A stretch of 64,000 nucleotides of DNA from Cristatella mucedo (GCA_009760855.2 WPIO01000053.1:679501-743500); one strand, 5' to 3'; shown: positions 42,150 to 52,562, numbered from the stretch's first letter. Program-made: numbers and translations. Notes: a model not told the origin generated them from the letters alone.

Positions 42150-42530
42150 CGCTTCGTACTAATCCCATTTCCTGTGGAGACCGAGTCTTTAGTTCGCGTA
42201 CTCCAAAAGCTTGTAACTCAGTTCCGAGTGACATCACGACATCCCCTGACATCACGTCACGTAAAGGATACTAAAATGCACTTGTTTTTGGCAGCATTTA
42301 GTTGATCCTTGTAATTTGTCCTTTGGTTTTCGTGCACTAAGACAATGCCATGTTGCCACTAACCACATTTACATGTTGATACACTGCATGTCGCCCTAAT
42401 TATGTTTTTCTGGTTGACATTGTGTATTTTACCACTAACTTGTTGATAATGTTTCCTTTACAGCAGATATAGAGACCCTGTTAAAGAGATCAAGTTCTTT
42501 GTTAGGCCGATTTAAATTTATAATTATTTG
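42150..42530 (+). mobile_element. LINE-A tail, degenerate
   Basis: GGAGACCGAGTCTTTAGTTC, CAGCATTTAGTTGATCC, CCACTAACCACATTTACATG and a decayed hairpin preserve the LINE-A C-terminus/UTR order. Confidence 0.7.
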
Positions 42531-42616
42531 TATCTGGATGAAGTAGAACGCCGCCGTTTCCGAACGGTGTTGAACAATATGTCCGGTTTTGTAAACTTGT
42601 GCCCCTATGTGGCTAA

Positions 42617-42812
42617 GGTGAGCCGTAATGGCTCACTAGGTAAGGCGGTTGCTTTTCACGACCTCGGCCACGAGGTCGTGGGTTCGAATCCTGCGGTGTC
42701 GAATCCTGTGGGCGATCCTTTATCGCCGCTGCAAGCGGCGGTGATAGCCGTCAATGCTCTTCGGTCGCTAGACAAAAAGAGGCTGTTAAATCAGCTTGTA
42801 TTTTTTTAAGGA
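42617..42812 (+). mobile_element. SINE-1 copy
   Basis: GTAATGGCTCACTAGG (box A-like), GGTTCGAATCC (canonical box B), an extra GGTGTCGAATCCTG near-duplication after box B, GATCCTTTATCGCC, AAAAAGAGGCTG and a T-rich end. Confidence 0.82.
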
Positions 42813-42834
42813 AATGGAAGGGACTGCTTTAACG

Positions 42835-42935
42835 AAATACTCTCCATTGCAGCTAATGTGAAGTGCCTAGAAAGAGATTGAGTTCTCTGAGGGTGCTTTA
42901 TCACGTGCATTATTATTATTATTATTGTATATATT
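42835..42935 (+). mobile_element. LINE-A 3' end
   Basis: CTCCATTGCAGCTAATGTGA...GGGTGCTTTATC and (ATT)n. Confidence 0.75.
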
Positions 42936-43382
42936 AAGGCGTATACCTCGTACGAACCTTAAGCCCTTTGCTTTAGTTCGTGCGCGACGCACTCGCAATG
43001 TACGGGACGCGCTCCGTATAGCTGCCGCCGCCGCAGCCGTCGCTCTGCAGCAGCAGCAGTACGGACACGCCTGCGTGCATTGAGGCAGGCGTGCAGCCTC
43101 TGCGACTTCCCCGCGTGTACGGCTTCCAGGCGCCCGCTTCGCCGGCATTCGCCTCCTACCTGAAAGGCCTAGCACTGCTACAGGTGCCCTGCCTGCTTCG
43201 TAGCGCAGGGGCCGCTACAGCGAGCTCCTAACAACCTCGAAGGCGCACGATACGTGCTCAAGGAAAATTTCAGGCATGAAGAATGATAGCGAGTGAGAGT
43301 CGGCGGCGGCGACCGTCGCTTGGCAACGTCGCGCTAACCATTGCCGCGCCGCGCCGAGAGTAGCCCTGTCGAAACACGTTTT

Positions 43383-43415
43383 CGCACCTTCGCCGCCACC
43401 CGCGGCGAAGGTGCG
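43383..43415. repeat. Perfect palindrome, 14-bp arms
   Basis: CGCACCTTCGCCGC (43383-43396), five-base loop, GCGGCGAAGGTGCG (43402-43415). GC-rich and fully complementary. Confidence 0.85.
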
Positions 43416-43429
43416 CATCGAGAACGTCG

Positions 43430-43840
43430 CCTTGCGGCTACTTTCGGCCGCTTCCCGCTCCGCTCTGCAGGTGGAAACGGCTTCGCTACAACGGGTAGCG
43501 TCCCGCCGGAAGCCCGGAACGTGAGCACGCTGCCGGCCGGCCGGTCGGCCCAGACGACCGACCGGCCGGCCGGCAGCGCGCTCATTGCGGCATCGCCCGG
43601 TCCTCCTGCGACGGAGACGCCACCTGGGCTGGCCGTGCCCAGACAGGAGCGGCGAGACGCTTTACCTTTGATAACGATGACGATTCGCGTCCGAAGCTGC
43701 TGACATGCGGACCGACAGAACGTAGCAACCGCGGCCACGAGGCGGCGCTGCTGCCCTATCAAACCATCGTCGTTGCACTAGGACGCCCGTAACCCGATAG
43801 GTGCGGCGGCAGCGGCCCGGCCGTTGCGGCGCTGCGCGCG
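43430..43840 (-). repeat. Dispersed repeat Q, copy 2
   Basis: Reverse-complement partner of 24165-24600. Shares CTGCAGGTGGAAACGG, CGGAAGCCCGGAA, CGCCCGGTCCTCC and TAACCCGATAGGTG-type sequence. It contains an extra palindromic segment at 43528-43578 absent from the other copy. Confidence 0.6.
43528..43578. repeat. Perfect palindrome, 21-bp arms, within repeat Q
   Basis: CGCTGCCGGCCGGCCGGTCGG (shown to 20: CGCTGCCGGCCGGCCGGTCG) at 43528-43548 pairs with 43558-43578 around a 9-base loop. Entirely C, G-dominated stem. Confidence 0.88.
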
Positions 43841-44587
43841 CGGCGCGGCGCGGTGCGCAGCAGCAGCAGCAGCTCTGCGGCGGCGATCGCGGCGGGCGCC
43901 ACTTGCTTTTCCCGCGCGTCCTGTCGCTCGGCTGCCCGGTCGCTCGGCGCCGCGCGCAAATGCGGCGGCGGCCGCCGCAGAGCGGCCCGGGAGCGGCCTC
44001 CCAGCGCATGCGCACGCAGCGAAGCCTTCGAGGTCTGGCGAGCGGCGCTGCGTCGATTCGCTTCGCGGGCGTTCGCCCGCGGCCATTGCTCATTATGCGG
44101 CTGCAGTCCAAATTAGCGATCGCTTCGCCTGATTCAATTTCGGGTCGCTGCGGCCGCGTCCGCGCGCCGCCGGCGAGCGGACGCGGCGGCGCTACGGCGG
44201 AGATCTCTCGAGCTTCTAGTGGCCGGCAATTTAGCGCTCACTAATCCGCGACGTCGGACGGAGGCTCATCCGTGAAATCGGAGCGTCGCGCCGAGCGACC
44301 GCTCGGAGAGCGCGCCTCGCTCAGAGCAGCCAGCCAGGCTTCACCTCCCTCCCGCCCGCCCACCGAGGTGGGCGTGCACCGCCCTCGCGACGGAGAAGCC
44401 GGGCGTCGGACTGTGAGGCGGTCTCCTTGCCAGCAAAATATTTACTCCATTGCCGTGGAAACGGGAGGTGATTGCTATCCCGACCGGCTGGCAGCGTACG
44501 AGCAGCATTAGCCCGCTTTCGCTCCGACCGGAGCGCATCGACTGAGTCGGAGGTGAGAGTCTCGCTCGATAGCCGCCGGCGCCGGCG

Positions 44588-45128
44588 CTCAGCGCGAGCC
44601 GCTCCGCTCAGCGCGAGCCGCTCCGCTCAGCGCGAGCCGCTCCGCTCAGCGCGAGCCGCTCCGCTCAGCGCGAGCCGCTCCGCAGCGCTCCGCTCGCTCA
44701 GCGCGAGCCGCTCCGCTCAGCGCGAGCCGCTCCGCTCAGCGCGAGCCGCTCCGCTCAGCGCGAGCCGCTCCGCTCAGCGCGAGCCGCTCCGCTCAGCGCG
44801 AGCCGCTCCGCTCCGCGCTCAGCGCGAGCCGCTCCGCTCAGCGCGAGCCGCTCCGCTCAGCGCGAGCCGCTCCGCTCAGCGCGAGCCGCTCCGCTCAGCG
44901 CGAGCCGCTCCGCTCAGCGCGAGCCGCTCCGCTCAGCGCGAGCCGCTCCGCTCAGCGCGAGCCGCTCCGCTCAGCGCGAGCCGCTCCGCTCAGCGCGAGC
45001 CGCTCCGCTCAGCGCGCGAGCCGCGAGCCGCTCAGCGCGAGCCGCTCCGCTCAGCGCGAGCCGCTCCGCTCAGCGCGAGCCGCTCCGCTCAGCGCGAGCC
45101 GCTCCGCTCAGCGCGAGCCGCTTCGCTG
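44588..45128. repeat. 19-bp minisatellite, roughly 28 copies
   Basis: Unit CGCTCAGCGCGAGCCGCTC, highly homogeneous with a few truncated units (near 44693, 44813 and 45015). As 19 is not a multiple of three and no frame has a stop, a 57-bp translation cycle gives a long Ser/Ala/Arg frame that is an artefact. Confidence 0.95.
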
Positions 45129-45260
45129 AGCGGAGCCGCCGCCCTCACCGCCGCCGCAGCAGCCCTGGCCGCCGCCGCCGCCGCAGCCCTCACCACCGCC
45201 GCTGGCGCTGCCTTCACCGCTGCCGCTGCCGCCCTCAGTGCTAGCGCGGTAGGCCGTAGG
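45129..45260. repeat. GCC-rich simple sequence
   Basis: GCCGCCGCAGCAGCCCTGGC-like imprecise trinucleotide repeats following the 19-bp array. Confidence 0.7.
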
Positions 45261-46250
45261 CTGTGGCAAAAGCTTGAAGCATTCGTAGGGCACAAACGCG
45301 GTGACTATTCACTGGAGAAAACTAGTTTCGTACTTTCGCTACTTCGTGAGTGCTGAGCCAAGAGGAAAGCCTTCGAGAAGATCGCAAAATTCAACTTTAG
45401 TTAAAGCTGAACTGCGTGTGGCCAGAAGCGTCTCGAATAGCGGCCAAACTCCCTATCCCCCATAAGCTGAGCAGGGCGGAACCTGCATCCCTACACGTTG
45501 GCATTAGTCCAATTGTCTCGAATCGAGCGAGAGGCGGGCTGGCAGAGGCCTTTTCAAGCAGAGGCATTTCAGCACGTTCTAACGCTACGATTAGTAGCTA
45601 AGGATTGCAAACGAGGTACATTAACCTGTGGCGATAATTGCAGTGAAGTCGATCATTATCATAATAATAATGCCTTAGTAAAGCGCTCTCAGAGAACTGA
45701 ATCTCTTTCCGATAAAAATGATGGGTGAGCAGCTGAAAGCAGGCAGCGCGCGTGCGCGTAGCGAGCAGTTCCGTGACTCGTGGAATCAGTACCAGTTCGC
45801 TCCGCAACGACTGACTACGTAATGGAGTGCCGAGTCTTTTTGCACGGGTTAGAACTTCCGACATTGCCGGTGCCGAAAGCTAGCGTCCTTACGCGACGTG
45901 CTAGGATTGGTGCCCCACACCTGTCGTGCAGGCACGCCATCTTGTCTAGCGTTGGCCTCAGCGATTGCTGTGCCTAACGCTGCCCACTTTCTCCTCTCGG
46001 CAGTAGCACGGCAGCGCCCTCTGCAGGTAAAGCCTGGAGGCGGCCGCGCCCAACGCTCGCCGCTCGTCTGGCTGCAACACACCCCATATTAAAATGTGGT
46101 GGCTAAGAATAGAACGCCTAGCCTCCGCCGGCAGGCAGTGAAAGCGCAGCAGAGAAGCGCTCCGCTGTACACCTGTGTACACCTGTGGATCCTGTGCCTG
46201 GAAGCGCTGACGACTCAACAGCCTGGGAGGAGGGATCTTACGCGCTCCAA
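45261..46250. other. Unassigned, with a LINE-A tail at 45655-45720
   Basis: A minus-strand LINE-A end (AATAATGCCTTAGTAAAGCGC...GAATCTCTTTC) lies at about 45655-45720. Elsewhere no gene or repeat is recognised. Confidence 0.5.
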
Positions 46251-46251
46251 A

Positions 46252-46445
46252 AGGCAACTGCATGCTGACCCTGTGCATGTCACCCCTAACCGTGTTATTC
46301 AAGCTGTTTATCAAGCACGATACCGCTGACCATTCAATCATGTTCCCTTTGCAGCAAATGTAAAGCGCCTTGAAAGAGATTGAGTTCTCTGGGGGCGCTT
46401 TATCAAGTGTATTACTATTATTATATTATTATTATTGTTATTATT
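46252..46445 (+). mobile_element. LINE-A UTR and 3' end
   Basis: ATGCTGACCCTGTGCATGTC, CACGATACCGCTGACCATTC and AAAGCGCCTTGAAAGAGATT, then the ATTATTATT tail. Confidence 0.85.
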
Positions 46446-46654
46446 AAAAGCACTATTGGTCACCCTATTTTTCGAGAGCCTAAAGTTGCGCGATGAATGG
46501 GCGCCCCCTCCCGAAATCCTCTTCCGGAACATCCGAGAGTGATGCTCGCTCTAGTCCCCTCTACAGCTCGGCGATACGGAGAATGCTGGCAGCCACTAGC
46601 CGTCTCCCCGCCCCTAACTCCCCCCCACCCCAGCTCTAGACCAAATACTTGGGC

Positions 46655-46828
46655 CTCAGCTCCTCACTCTCTCTTTGCTACGCGAAATTAAGCCGGCAGG
46701 CTACCGAATGAGTGCAGTAAACAGCAGCACGTTGCTCTGAACGCGCTGGGGAAAACTCCCGCTCTTACTCTTACTTGGTCTTCCTGGCTTTGTGGAGTTA
46801 CAGACGGACACGCATTGCATTACGTTAC
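46655..46828 (+). mobile_element. LINE-B 3' end, degenerate
   Basis: TCTCTCTTTGCTACGCGAAA, GGCTACCGAATGAGTG and GTGGAGTTACAGACGGACAC with a CATTGCATTACGTTAC end. Confidence 0.7.
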
Positions 46829-47509
46829 TGAAACAGGCAACCGCATGCTAGTGTTCATCCCTTCAGTGGGAAAGCATACCGCCACTTCCGCGGTTGCTCG
46901 CATCACACTCCAGAATATAATAAAGCGGCGCGTCCGAACAAGCCCTAGAATGGACAATCGCTAGCATTTCCGGCAACACTTCTCTGCTACATCACGGGTG
47001 GCCAGTCCCCTTTCACATGTATGTGCAGTCTAACCTCTGCTCCGCTGTTCTACAAGCTTTTGCGTATTAGTAAGCGACGAATCGAGCCTGGACTCAGGTT
47101 AAGTGAGCGCGTTCAGGCATGCAATGTTTCCTAAATGGCTGGCATAAACTGCATGCCAATTACGGATCGCCTGCTTGAAACCTTCGATTCATAGTCACTG
47201 GAGCGTTTAACTCGTTAAAGTCATAATCGAGCCTGTGTAGCAAGTCACCGCTTCCCTGGAATGTCGGCAAGGCACGAGGGAAAAATATCCCGGCACGGCA
47301 TTGGCAGTGCACTCTCGGCGTTAATTTCCATTGGTGTACAGCTATTTCTTGTTAGGAATCCTATTTTAGAATGCTTATTAAATGAGTAGTTTTTCATAGG
47401 TGGTTTTCAACAATTTCGCCGAGCATTTGGGTGCATTGCACCCGGTTGTGGTTTGAATTCGCTCCCAGTGCCGTAAGAGGGCGCGACTCGTGACGTACGT
47501 CCATTATTT
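46829..47509. other. No recognisable gene
   Basis: Unassigned sequence. Confidence 0.35.
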
Positions 47510-47670
47510 AGCTAACGAGGCCTCCGCGTGACTCGCCTTTATTATGCAGTTAAAGAGGCTTCCGCGTGACGCGCCTTCATTACGTAGCTATAGAGGCTTC
47601 CGCGTGACGCGCCTTCATTATGCAGCTAAGCAGGCTTTCGAATGACACGCCTTCGTTAGGTAGTTATGAC
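47510..47670. repeat. 38-bp minisatellite, about 4 copies
   Basis: Unit GAGGCTTCCGCGTGACGCGC followed by CTTCATTATGCAGCTAAA-type sequence; successive copies diverge. Each contains a CGCGTGACGCG core. Confidence 0.82.
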
Positions 47671-47856
47671 TTCTGTAACGCCTACAGAGATTTAAAATAA
47701 CAGCTACAGTTGAACAGTAAAATTGAATAGGAATGAACGAAAATTTAAATAATAAGTTTATAGAGGGACGAAAGAGCCTTTATTGTGTAGAATTTGGAGA
47801 GACGTCCTAGACCTTGCTTCACGCCCCTTGAGGTCGAGGTGTAGCTCCCCATAGCA

Positions 47857-48047
47857 CAGCGGTTCTCAACCTGTGGGTCGCGACCCTTTGGGGGTCGAAC
47901 GACCCTTTCACAGTGGTCGCCTAAGACCGTTGGAAAACACGCATTTCCACATTTCGCACACAATCATTTTATTTTATGGTTGGGGGTCGCCACAACATGA
48001 GCAACCATATAAAAAGTTCGCGGCATTAGGAAGGTTGAGAATCACTG
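47857..48047. mobile_element. SPIN-type hAT MITE (SPIN_NA-like)
   Basis: A 191-bp non-autonomous element with 16-bp terminal inverted repeats (CAGCGGTTCTCAACCT and, reversed, CAGTGATTCTCAACCT) and flanking 8-bp CCATAGCA/CCACAGCA, a one-mismatch target duplication of hAT length. The interior (GTGGGTCGCGACCCTTTGGG, GACCCTTTCACAG, CGCCTAAGACC, TATGGTTGGGGGTCGCCACA) matches my memory of the SPIN family consensus. No transposase is encoded. Confidence 0.9.
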
Positions 48048-48307
48048 CCACAGCACAATCCTGGCTATGACCTTGTCTGGAGACGGTGGCTCCGAGGGTC
48101 GGCTGCCAGCGACTACATTCGTGAGGGGAAGAACGAGAAGCCTCGTCCGGTATCAGCATTCGATCCAGCCGCATTTGACATGGCGGCGTACTTCTTTAAC
48201 TAGCCGTTAGCTGTTAGCTTGAATGCATTTAGTCATCACTGTGCACAACGGTACATCTGAGTTTTTCCTACCTCAGATGCACGGTAATTATTTACTTAAA
48301 TAAATAA

Positions 48308-48455
48308 ATAAATATAGTTCATTTATATAGCACCCCAAGAAAACTTAATCACTATTCAGGCGCTTCACATACGCCTCGGGGCTCGAGCCCACGACCTCAG
48401 TCAGATCTTGGTCGGGGAGAGCACCTTAACCTGCAAGACCAAACCAGCTCGGCAA
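48308..48455 (-). mobile_element. SINE-2 copy (tRNA-derived, hairpin tail)
   Basis: In minus sense: TGGTTTGGTCTTGCAGG (box A region), GGGCTCGAGCCCC (box B-like), then GAAGCGCCTGAATAGTGATT...GGGGTGCTATATAAATGAA. The tail hairpin resembles that of LINE-A. Confidence 0.8.
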
Positions 48456-48900
48456 ACTTATTTCTATATGCGCAACGTCCGAAGTCGCGTCAGTCATTTA
48501 CCGGAGAGCATAAAATGTTCGCCACCGAGCGTATTTCGCCCAATCGCGCGCAGCCTCCGCTTGGGCCGGATAGTGCCGCTGCGTCGACTAAGCATCCCAG
48601 ACTTCGCTCTGCTTCGCCTAATGAACGACTAGGGCAAAAATAAATTTCCACTTAAATTAAGCAAAATTATTAAAATATTGAGTAAAATAATCCGCCGCCG
48701 CGTACCGACTGAATTCGCGCGCGCGTGCCGGCGACTGCGGTCGATTATTGCGGTCGATTATTGCAATCGAGTGCCGCACATCGGCGTAGTATTCGCTTCG
48801 CTCCATCAGACAGCGAGCACTCCTCCGCGCGTGACGTAAGCGGGCACGCCAGAGGGTCCTGCGCCAACCAGCCTTAATTCAGTAGCGCCACCTCGCGAAC
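48456..48900. other. No recognisable gene
   Basis: Unassigned, GC content rising towards the next block. Contains a GCGGTCGATTATT direct repeat at about 48736-48765. Confidence 0.35.
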
Positions 48901-48901
48901 T

Positions 48902-48946
<45 letters not shown>
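48902..48946. repeat. (CT)n microsatellite
   Basis: CTCTCTCT tract of about 45 bp. Confidence 0.92.
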
Positions 48947-48949
<3 letters not shown>

Positions 48950-48950
<1 letters not shown>

Positions 48951-50600
48951 GAGCGCGTGAGAGGTGCGAAGAGGAAGCGCCCGCGGTCCGCACTCTCTCT
49001 TTTCAACTGCGCTCCGTGCGCACTGCACGTTTAGCTATAGCCTGCGCTAGTCAGTCTTCGGCCCCCGGGCGTCGCGGCGTCGCACTTGTCTGCTTGCAGT
49101 GAGCGCAGCTCTGACTGCCCACATTTCAACCTAGAATTGACGGCAGCATAACCTGCGAGCTTGTTCACACTTGCCGCTTATAAAACTAACACGCTTCCCT
49201 AGCTTGAAAATATTTACAGCCTCCCCCCCACCCGCCTCTCAGAGGCTTTACCGAGCCGGTCTCCGCCGGCCGTGCCCCGGCAGGCGGCGCTGTGCTGCGG
49301 TAATGAGTCGCTACAGGTTTTCCCGAGTTCGCTGCAGAGGAGCCGCTTCTGAGCTCTGACCTGGATTCCGGTCGCAGCGTTGCAGGCTTCTGTGCGAAAT
49401 CTTCAGCTAAATACGTGCGACGGCGTGCAGGGTTCAGCCCGAGGCAGCGAGCGCGCGCATGCGACCGAACGAGCGGCGCCACTGTAGCGCGAGCTGTTAG
49501 ACAACGAGAGCGCGAGCGCTCGCCCGAGCGCGCGCGCTCTCGTTGTCGAACAGCTCGCCCGAGCGCGCGCGCTCTGCCGGTTTGGCTCTAGCGCAGCAGC
49601 CCGCCGGGAATCACGTTTGCCTTCCCATCCGCTCTAACCAAAACCAACAGCTAGATTTGTGCGCGCGAGCAGTCGCGCACAGCAAACTTGACGGCTCCGA
49701 CAGATGCCGCTTATTGCGGAACGAGGAACCGCAGGGCCGCGTCGGCGGCCAACACGCTTGCCTACCACGTGAGCTTCTAAGAGTACCCAAAGGCGGGTCC
49801 GCTGTTCTCGGTCGGAAGAGGACGCGGGCTGGACAAGTGAGGCGGACCCAACAGAAGGCGTGGCAAGCGAGAGTGAGCAATGAACCGCCGCGGTGCAATA
49901 ACGAGTGGAAGCGAGGGGGAACGCGGCGCGGCCTTCGCCTTCGCGATCACGTGATGCGGAATGCAGCCGCTACCCTGAGCAGCGTGTCTTACTTGACGGA
50001 GAAAAGATGGATCGCATTCAAAAATGTCGCCATCGACGTGAGTGCAAACATCGCGAAAGCAGTCAATGGCCGATTGTACAGAACGACATTGTGGAGCAAC
50101 TCCCAAAGTCTTCCTCGGGCGGCGTTAGACGACCGGATGGAGACCGGCTGATCTCACTCGCTACAGGTGCCACCTTCGATGGGACCATGTGTTTACCCTA
50201 GCATATCTCATACTGGCAAATCCACATATCTCAACATTCGACTTGAACGCACCTTCCGGTTGCCTTGAAAAAAGGCGGGAGGGATGCTCTCGGACCTGGA
50301 GAAATCTTGAAGCGGCGCTGCTGTCCCACAATTACCAACCGCTACGCCAGAGGTATGAGGCAAGAGTAATTTACTAACGGAAACTCACAAGCGGAGCGTG
50401 TATTTGCTCACCGAGGGCTCCAGATCAGCGGGGGGACTATTGGAACTGCATACTATAGGCGAACGAGGAATGTACAACAATAACACCGAGCACCTATAAT
50501 TAACTGTCGCCGCGCTCGGGCAGTGGTTCTTTGAAGGAATTCCGCGGTTGACCGCGCGGTCTAGGAACGCCAGCCATATGGATGTGGATACCGAGCGACT
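48950..50600. other. CpG-rich block with an unassigned open frame
   Basis: A plus frame is open for 202 codons (about 49543-50151), but its first ATG is only at 49954. The later part reads EKRWIAFKNVAIDVSANIAK. No family recognised and no splice structure established. It could be a CpG-island promoter region with chance frames. Confidence 0.35.
49489..49558. repeat. Near-perfect palindrome, 34-bp arms, 2-base loop
   Basis: Arms 49489-49522 and 49525-49558 pair with two mismatches (GAGCTGTTAGACAACGAGAG against its reversed copy GAGCTGTTCGACAACGAGAG, then alternating GC). The GC core is CGCGAGCGCTCG. Confidence 0.88.
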
Positions 50601-50607
50601 GGGACAC

Positions 50608-50716
50608 AACGCACTGACCGGCGCAGATCTGACACTACGCACTGACCGGCGCAGATCTGACACTACGCACTGACCGGCGCAGACCTGACACTACGCACTG
50701 ACCGGTGCAGATCCAG
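50608..50716. repeat. 28-bp tandem repeat, about 4 copies
   Basis: GCACTGACCGGCGCAGATCT plus GACACTAC, three near-identical units and one partial. Confidence 0.92.
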
Positions 50717-51325
50717 CGTCTCGAGCGAAGAGCTTCAAAGCCCATTGCTCAGCTTAACGGGCGTCGTCGCCCATCCGGCCCCAAGTCTGAGGTCACGCTT
50801 GGTTTAACAGGCAGCGACAGCGAGCCACGTCTTATCGCAGCCCCGCTAGGCTATTGAACCTCGCTCGGGTACACCGGTGAAGCTGGCGTCTCAAAAGCAG
50901 AGTCTCGGATGTTCTGGCCTGAGTTTCCAAATCGCGGCCAGTGAGTCCCGTACGCTCCCTCAGTACAAGCTGGTACGTGGACGGTACGCCGACGGAAGCA
51001 GACCGACTCGCTATAAAGAGGGTGCACTCCCTCAATGACAACTCCGCGTCTTTTGCACGAGACAATAGATTCTATCGCCACAGATAGGAAAGAGTTTACA
51101 GCAACAGACAAGCATACTCGTTCAAATTTAACGGAACAATTCTATTATTTAAAATCCCACGACAACAACTGGCAAATCATTACCCGGTAAATGTGATGTT
51201 TTTATTTCATAAGCCCTTGATAATATCTTAGGTTTTTAAAATGGCGCTGATATAGCTTTCCAAATTATCAGTGCCTCCTCATGACATTAAGGCCTCACTA
51301 CATGGATGGGATCATAAAGTTAAAG
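50717..51325. other. No recognisable gene
   Basis: Unassigned; no supported frame. Confidence 0.35.
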
Positions 51326-51462
51326 CGTGGTTTGGTCCAGCGGTTAAGGTGCTCGCCCCGACCAAGGTCTGACTGAGGTCGTGGGCTCGAGCCCCGAGGC
51401 ATATGTGAAGCGCCTGAATAGTGATTAAGTTCTCTTGGGGCGCTATATAAACGAATTATATA
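51326..51462 (+). mobile_element. SINE-2 copy, best preserved
   Basis: GTGGTTTGGTCCAGCGGTTA (tRNA-like box A), GTGGGCTCGAGCCCC (box B-like), GAAGCGCCTGAATAGTGATT and CTCTTGGGGCGCTATATAAA, which closes a hairpin. Runs into a (TA)n tract. Confidence 0.85.
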
Positions 51463-51471
51463 TATTATATA

Positions 51472-51504
<33 letters not shown>

Positions 51505-51510
51505 CATACA
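51456..51510. repeat. (TA)n microsatellite
   Basis: TATATATA tract at the 3' end of the SINE, probably expanded from its tail. Confidence 0.88.
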
Positions 51511-51835
51511 TAAACCAATAATAAAGAAAAACAACGCCTGTAGGGGTCAGTGTTGGTCACTTCGTTAGCGCACTGACACAAATTACTAATAAGGATTTTC
51601 AGACGCCATCTTGGCAGCTGCCGTCTTCGCCGTCCTTCCTTCAACTTGATCGCTGCCGACCGTCCGAGCAACGAGCTGGACGCGCTTAATTCGCCCTCCA
51701 AGTACTTAAGGCAAATTCGCATGATTTTTTGAAGACCGAGACGAATTATGAGACCCTTCACTCGGCTGAAGACAGTCGAGCGCACTTTAGCTCGAGCCTC
51801 TCGATGTCTCGATGAGAACGTCTGAAACGATCGAC

Positions 51836-51990
51836 TGGTTCGGGCCAGCGTTTAGGGAGCTCGCCTTGACCAAGGTCAAGGTGAATGTAGTAGCCGACCT
51901 AGGTCGCAGGCTCGAGTCCCGCGGCATACGCGAAGCGCCTGAGTAGAGATTAGGTTTTCTTATGGCTCTATACAAATGAATTTTATTTAT
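51836..51990 (+). mobile_element. SINE-2 copy, diverged
   Basis: TTCGGGCCAGCGTTTAGGG, GCAGGCTCGAGTCCC, GAAGCGCCTGAGTAGAGATT and CTCTATACAAATGAA with a TTTATTTATC tail. Confidence 0.78.
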
Positions 51991-52079
51991 CTATTTATTT
52001 ATATTTATGCAACTCTCTCAAGGCTAAGATTCGGGAACGTACGCGTTTTCCGCCACCGGCTCCAAGCTCGATTGTGCTT

Positions 52080-52168
52080 CCGTGGCAGCAAATGCAAAGT
52101 GCCTAGAAAGAGATTGAGTCCTGTGAGCGCTATGTCGATCCCTCATCATCATTATTATTATTATTATA
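52080..52168 (+). mobile_element. LINE-A 3' end, very short
   Basis: GTGGCAGCAAATGCAAAGTG ... AGCGCTATGTCGATC and an (ATT)n tail. Confidence 0.75.
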
Positions 52169-52457
52169 AGCTCTTGCGCAAAACCACAAACTCTGGGCTC
52201 CCTAACCTAGTTTCGGGGTAATTATTACACCAGACGGAGCTTCAACCGTAGTACACACTCTTGCTGCATTGTTCTCCTTATCGGCCTTGACATCTTCTAG
52301 ATTAGCCTTAGTCGGTTCGTTCCTGCTGCCGTCATTAGCGAGCTTAATTTCCAGCGTCTAATTAATCTCAATCATCTAGTTCGATGACTTGAAACTATCA
52401 GAGGGGATTTTAGCTCTAATATCGCTGTCGCCGACAGTTGCTTAAAATACCGTGGAT
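52169..52457. other. No recognisable gene
   Basis: Unassigned. Confidence 0.35.
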
Positions 52458-52562
52458 CAACAACCAGAACAACGATGCTCTCAACAACCAGAACAACGAT
52501 GCTCTCAACAACCAGAACGACGATGCTCTCAACAACCAGAACGACGATGCTCTCAACAATCG
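52458..52562. repeat. 24-bp tandem repeat, about 4 copies
   Basis: CAACAACCAGAACAACGATG plus CTCT. Third and fourth units share AACGACGATG. In-frame translation NNQNDDAL repeats. Confidence 0.9.

Larger units (their letters stand above)
42936..44587. other. CpG-rich block, no assigned gene
   Basis: CpG-dense with many overlapping open frames on both strands, a consequence of base composition. Candidate promoter/CpG-island sequence. A CGTCGCTTGGCAACG element near 43313 resembles an RFX X-box half. No protein recognised. Confidence 0.4.

Noticed and set aside
42617-42700. Possible functional tRNA gene at 42.6 kb (also 51.3 kb)
   Set aside because: Boxes A and B are present, but acceptor stems do not pair convincingly and the same body and tail recur elsewhere; these are tRNA-derived SINEs.
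43308-43324. RFX X-box-like site
   Set aside because: A single half-matching motif in a CpG-rich block; not supported enough to list as a regulatory feature.
44472-45356. 294-codon Ser/Ala/Arg-rich frame
   Set aside because: Generated by the 19-bp tandem repeat, which has no stop in any frame; flanks give no recognisable domain.
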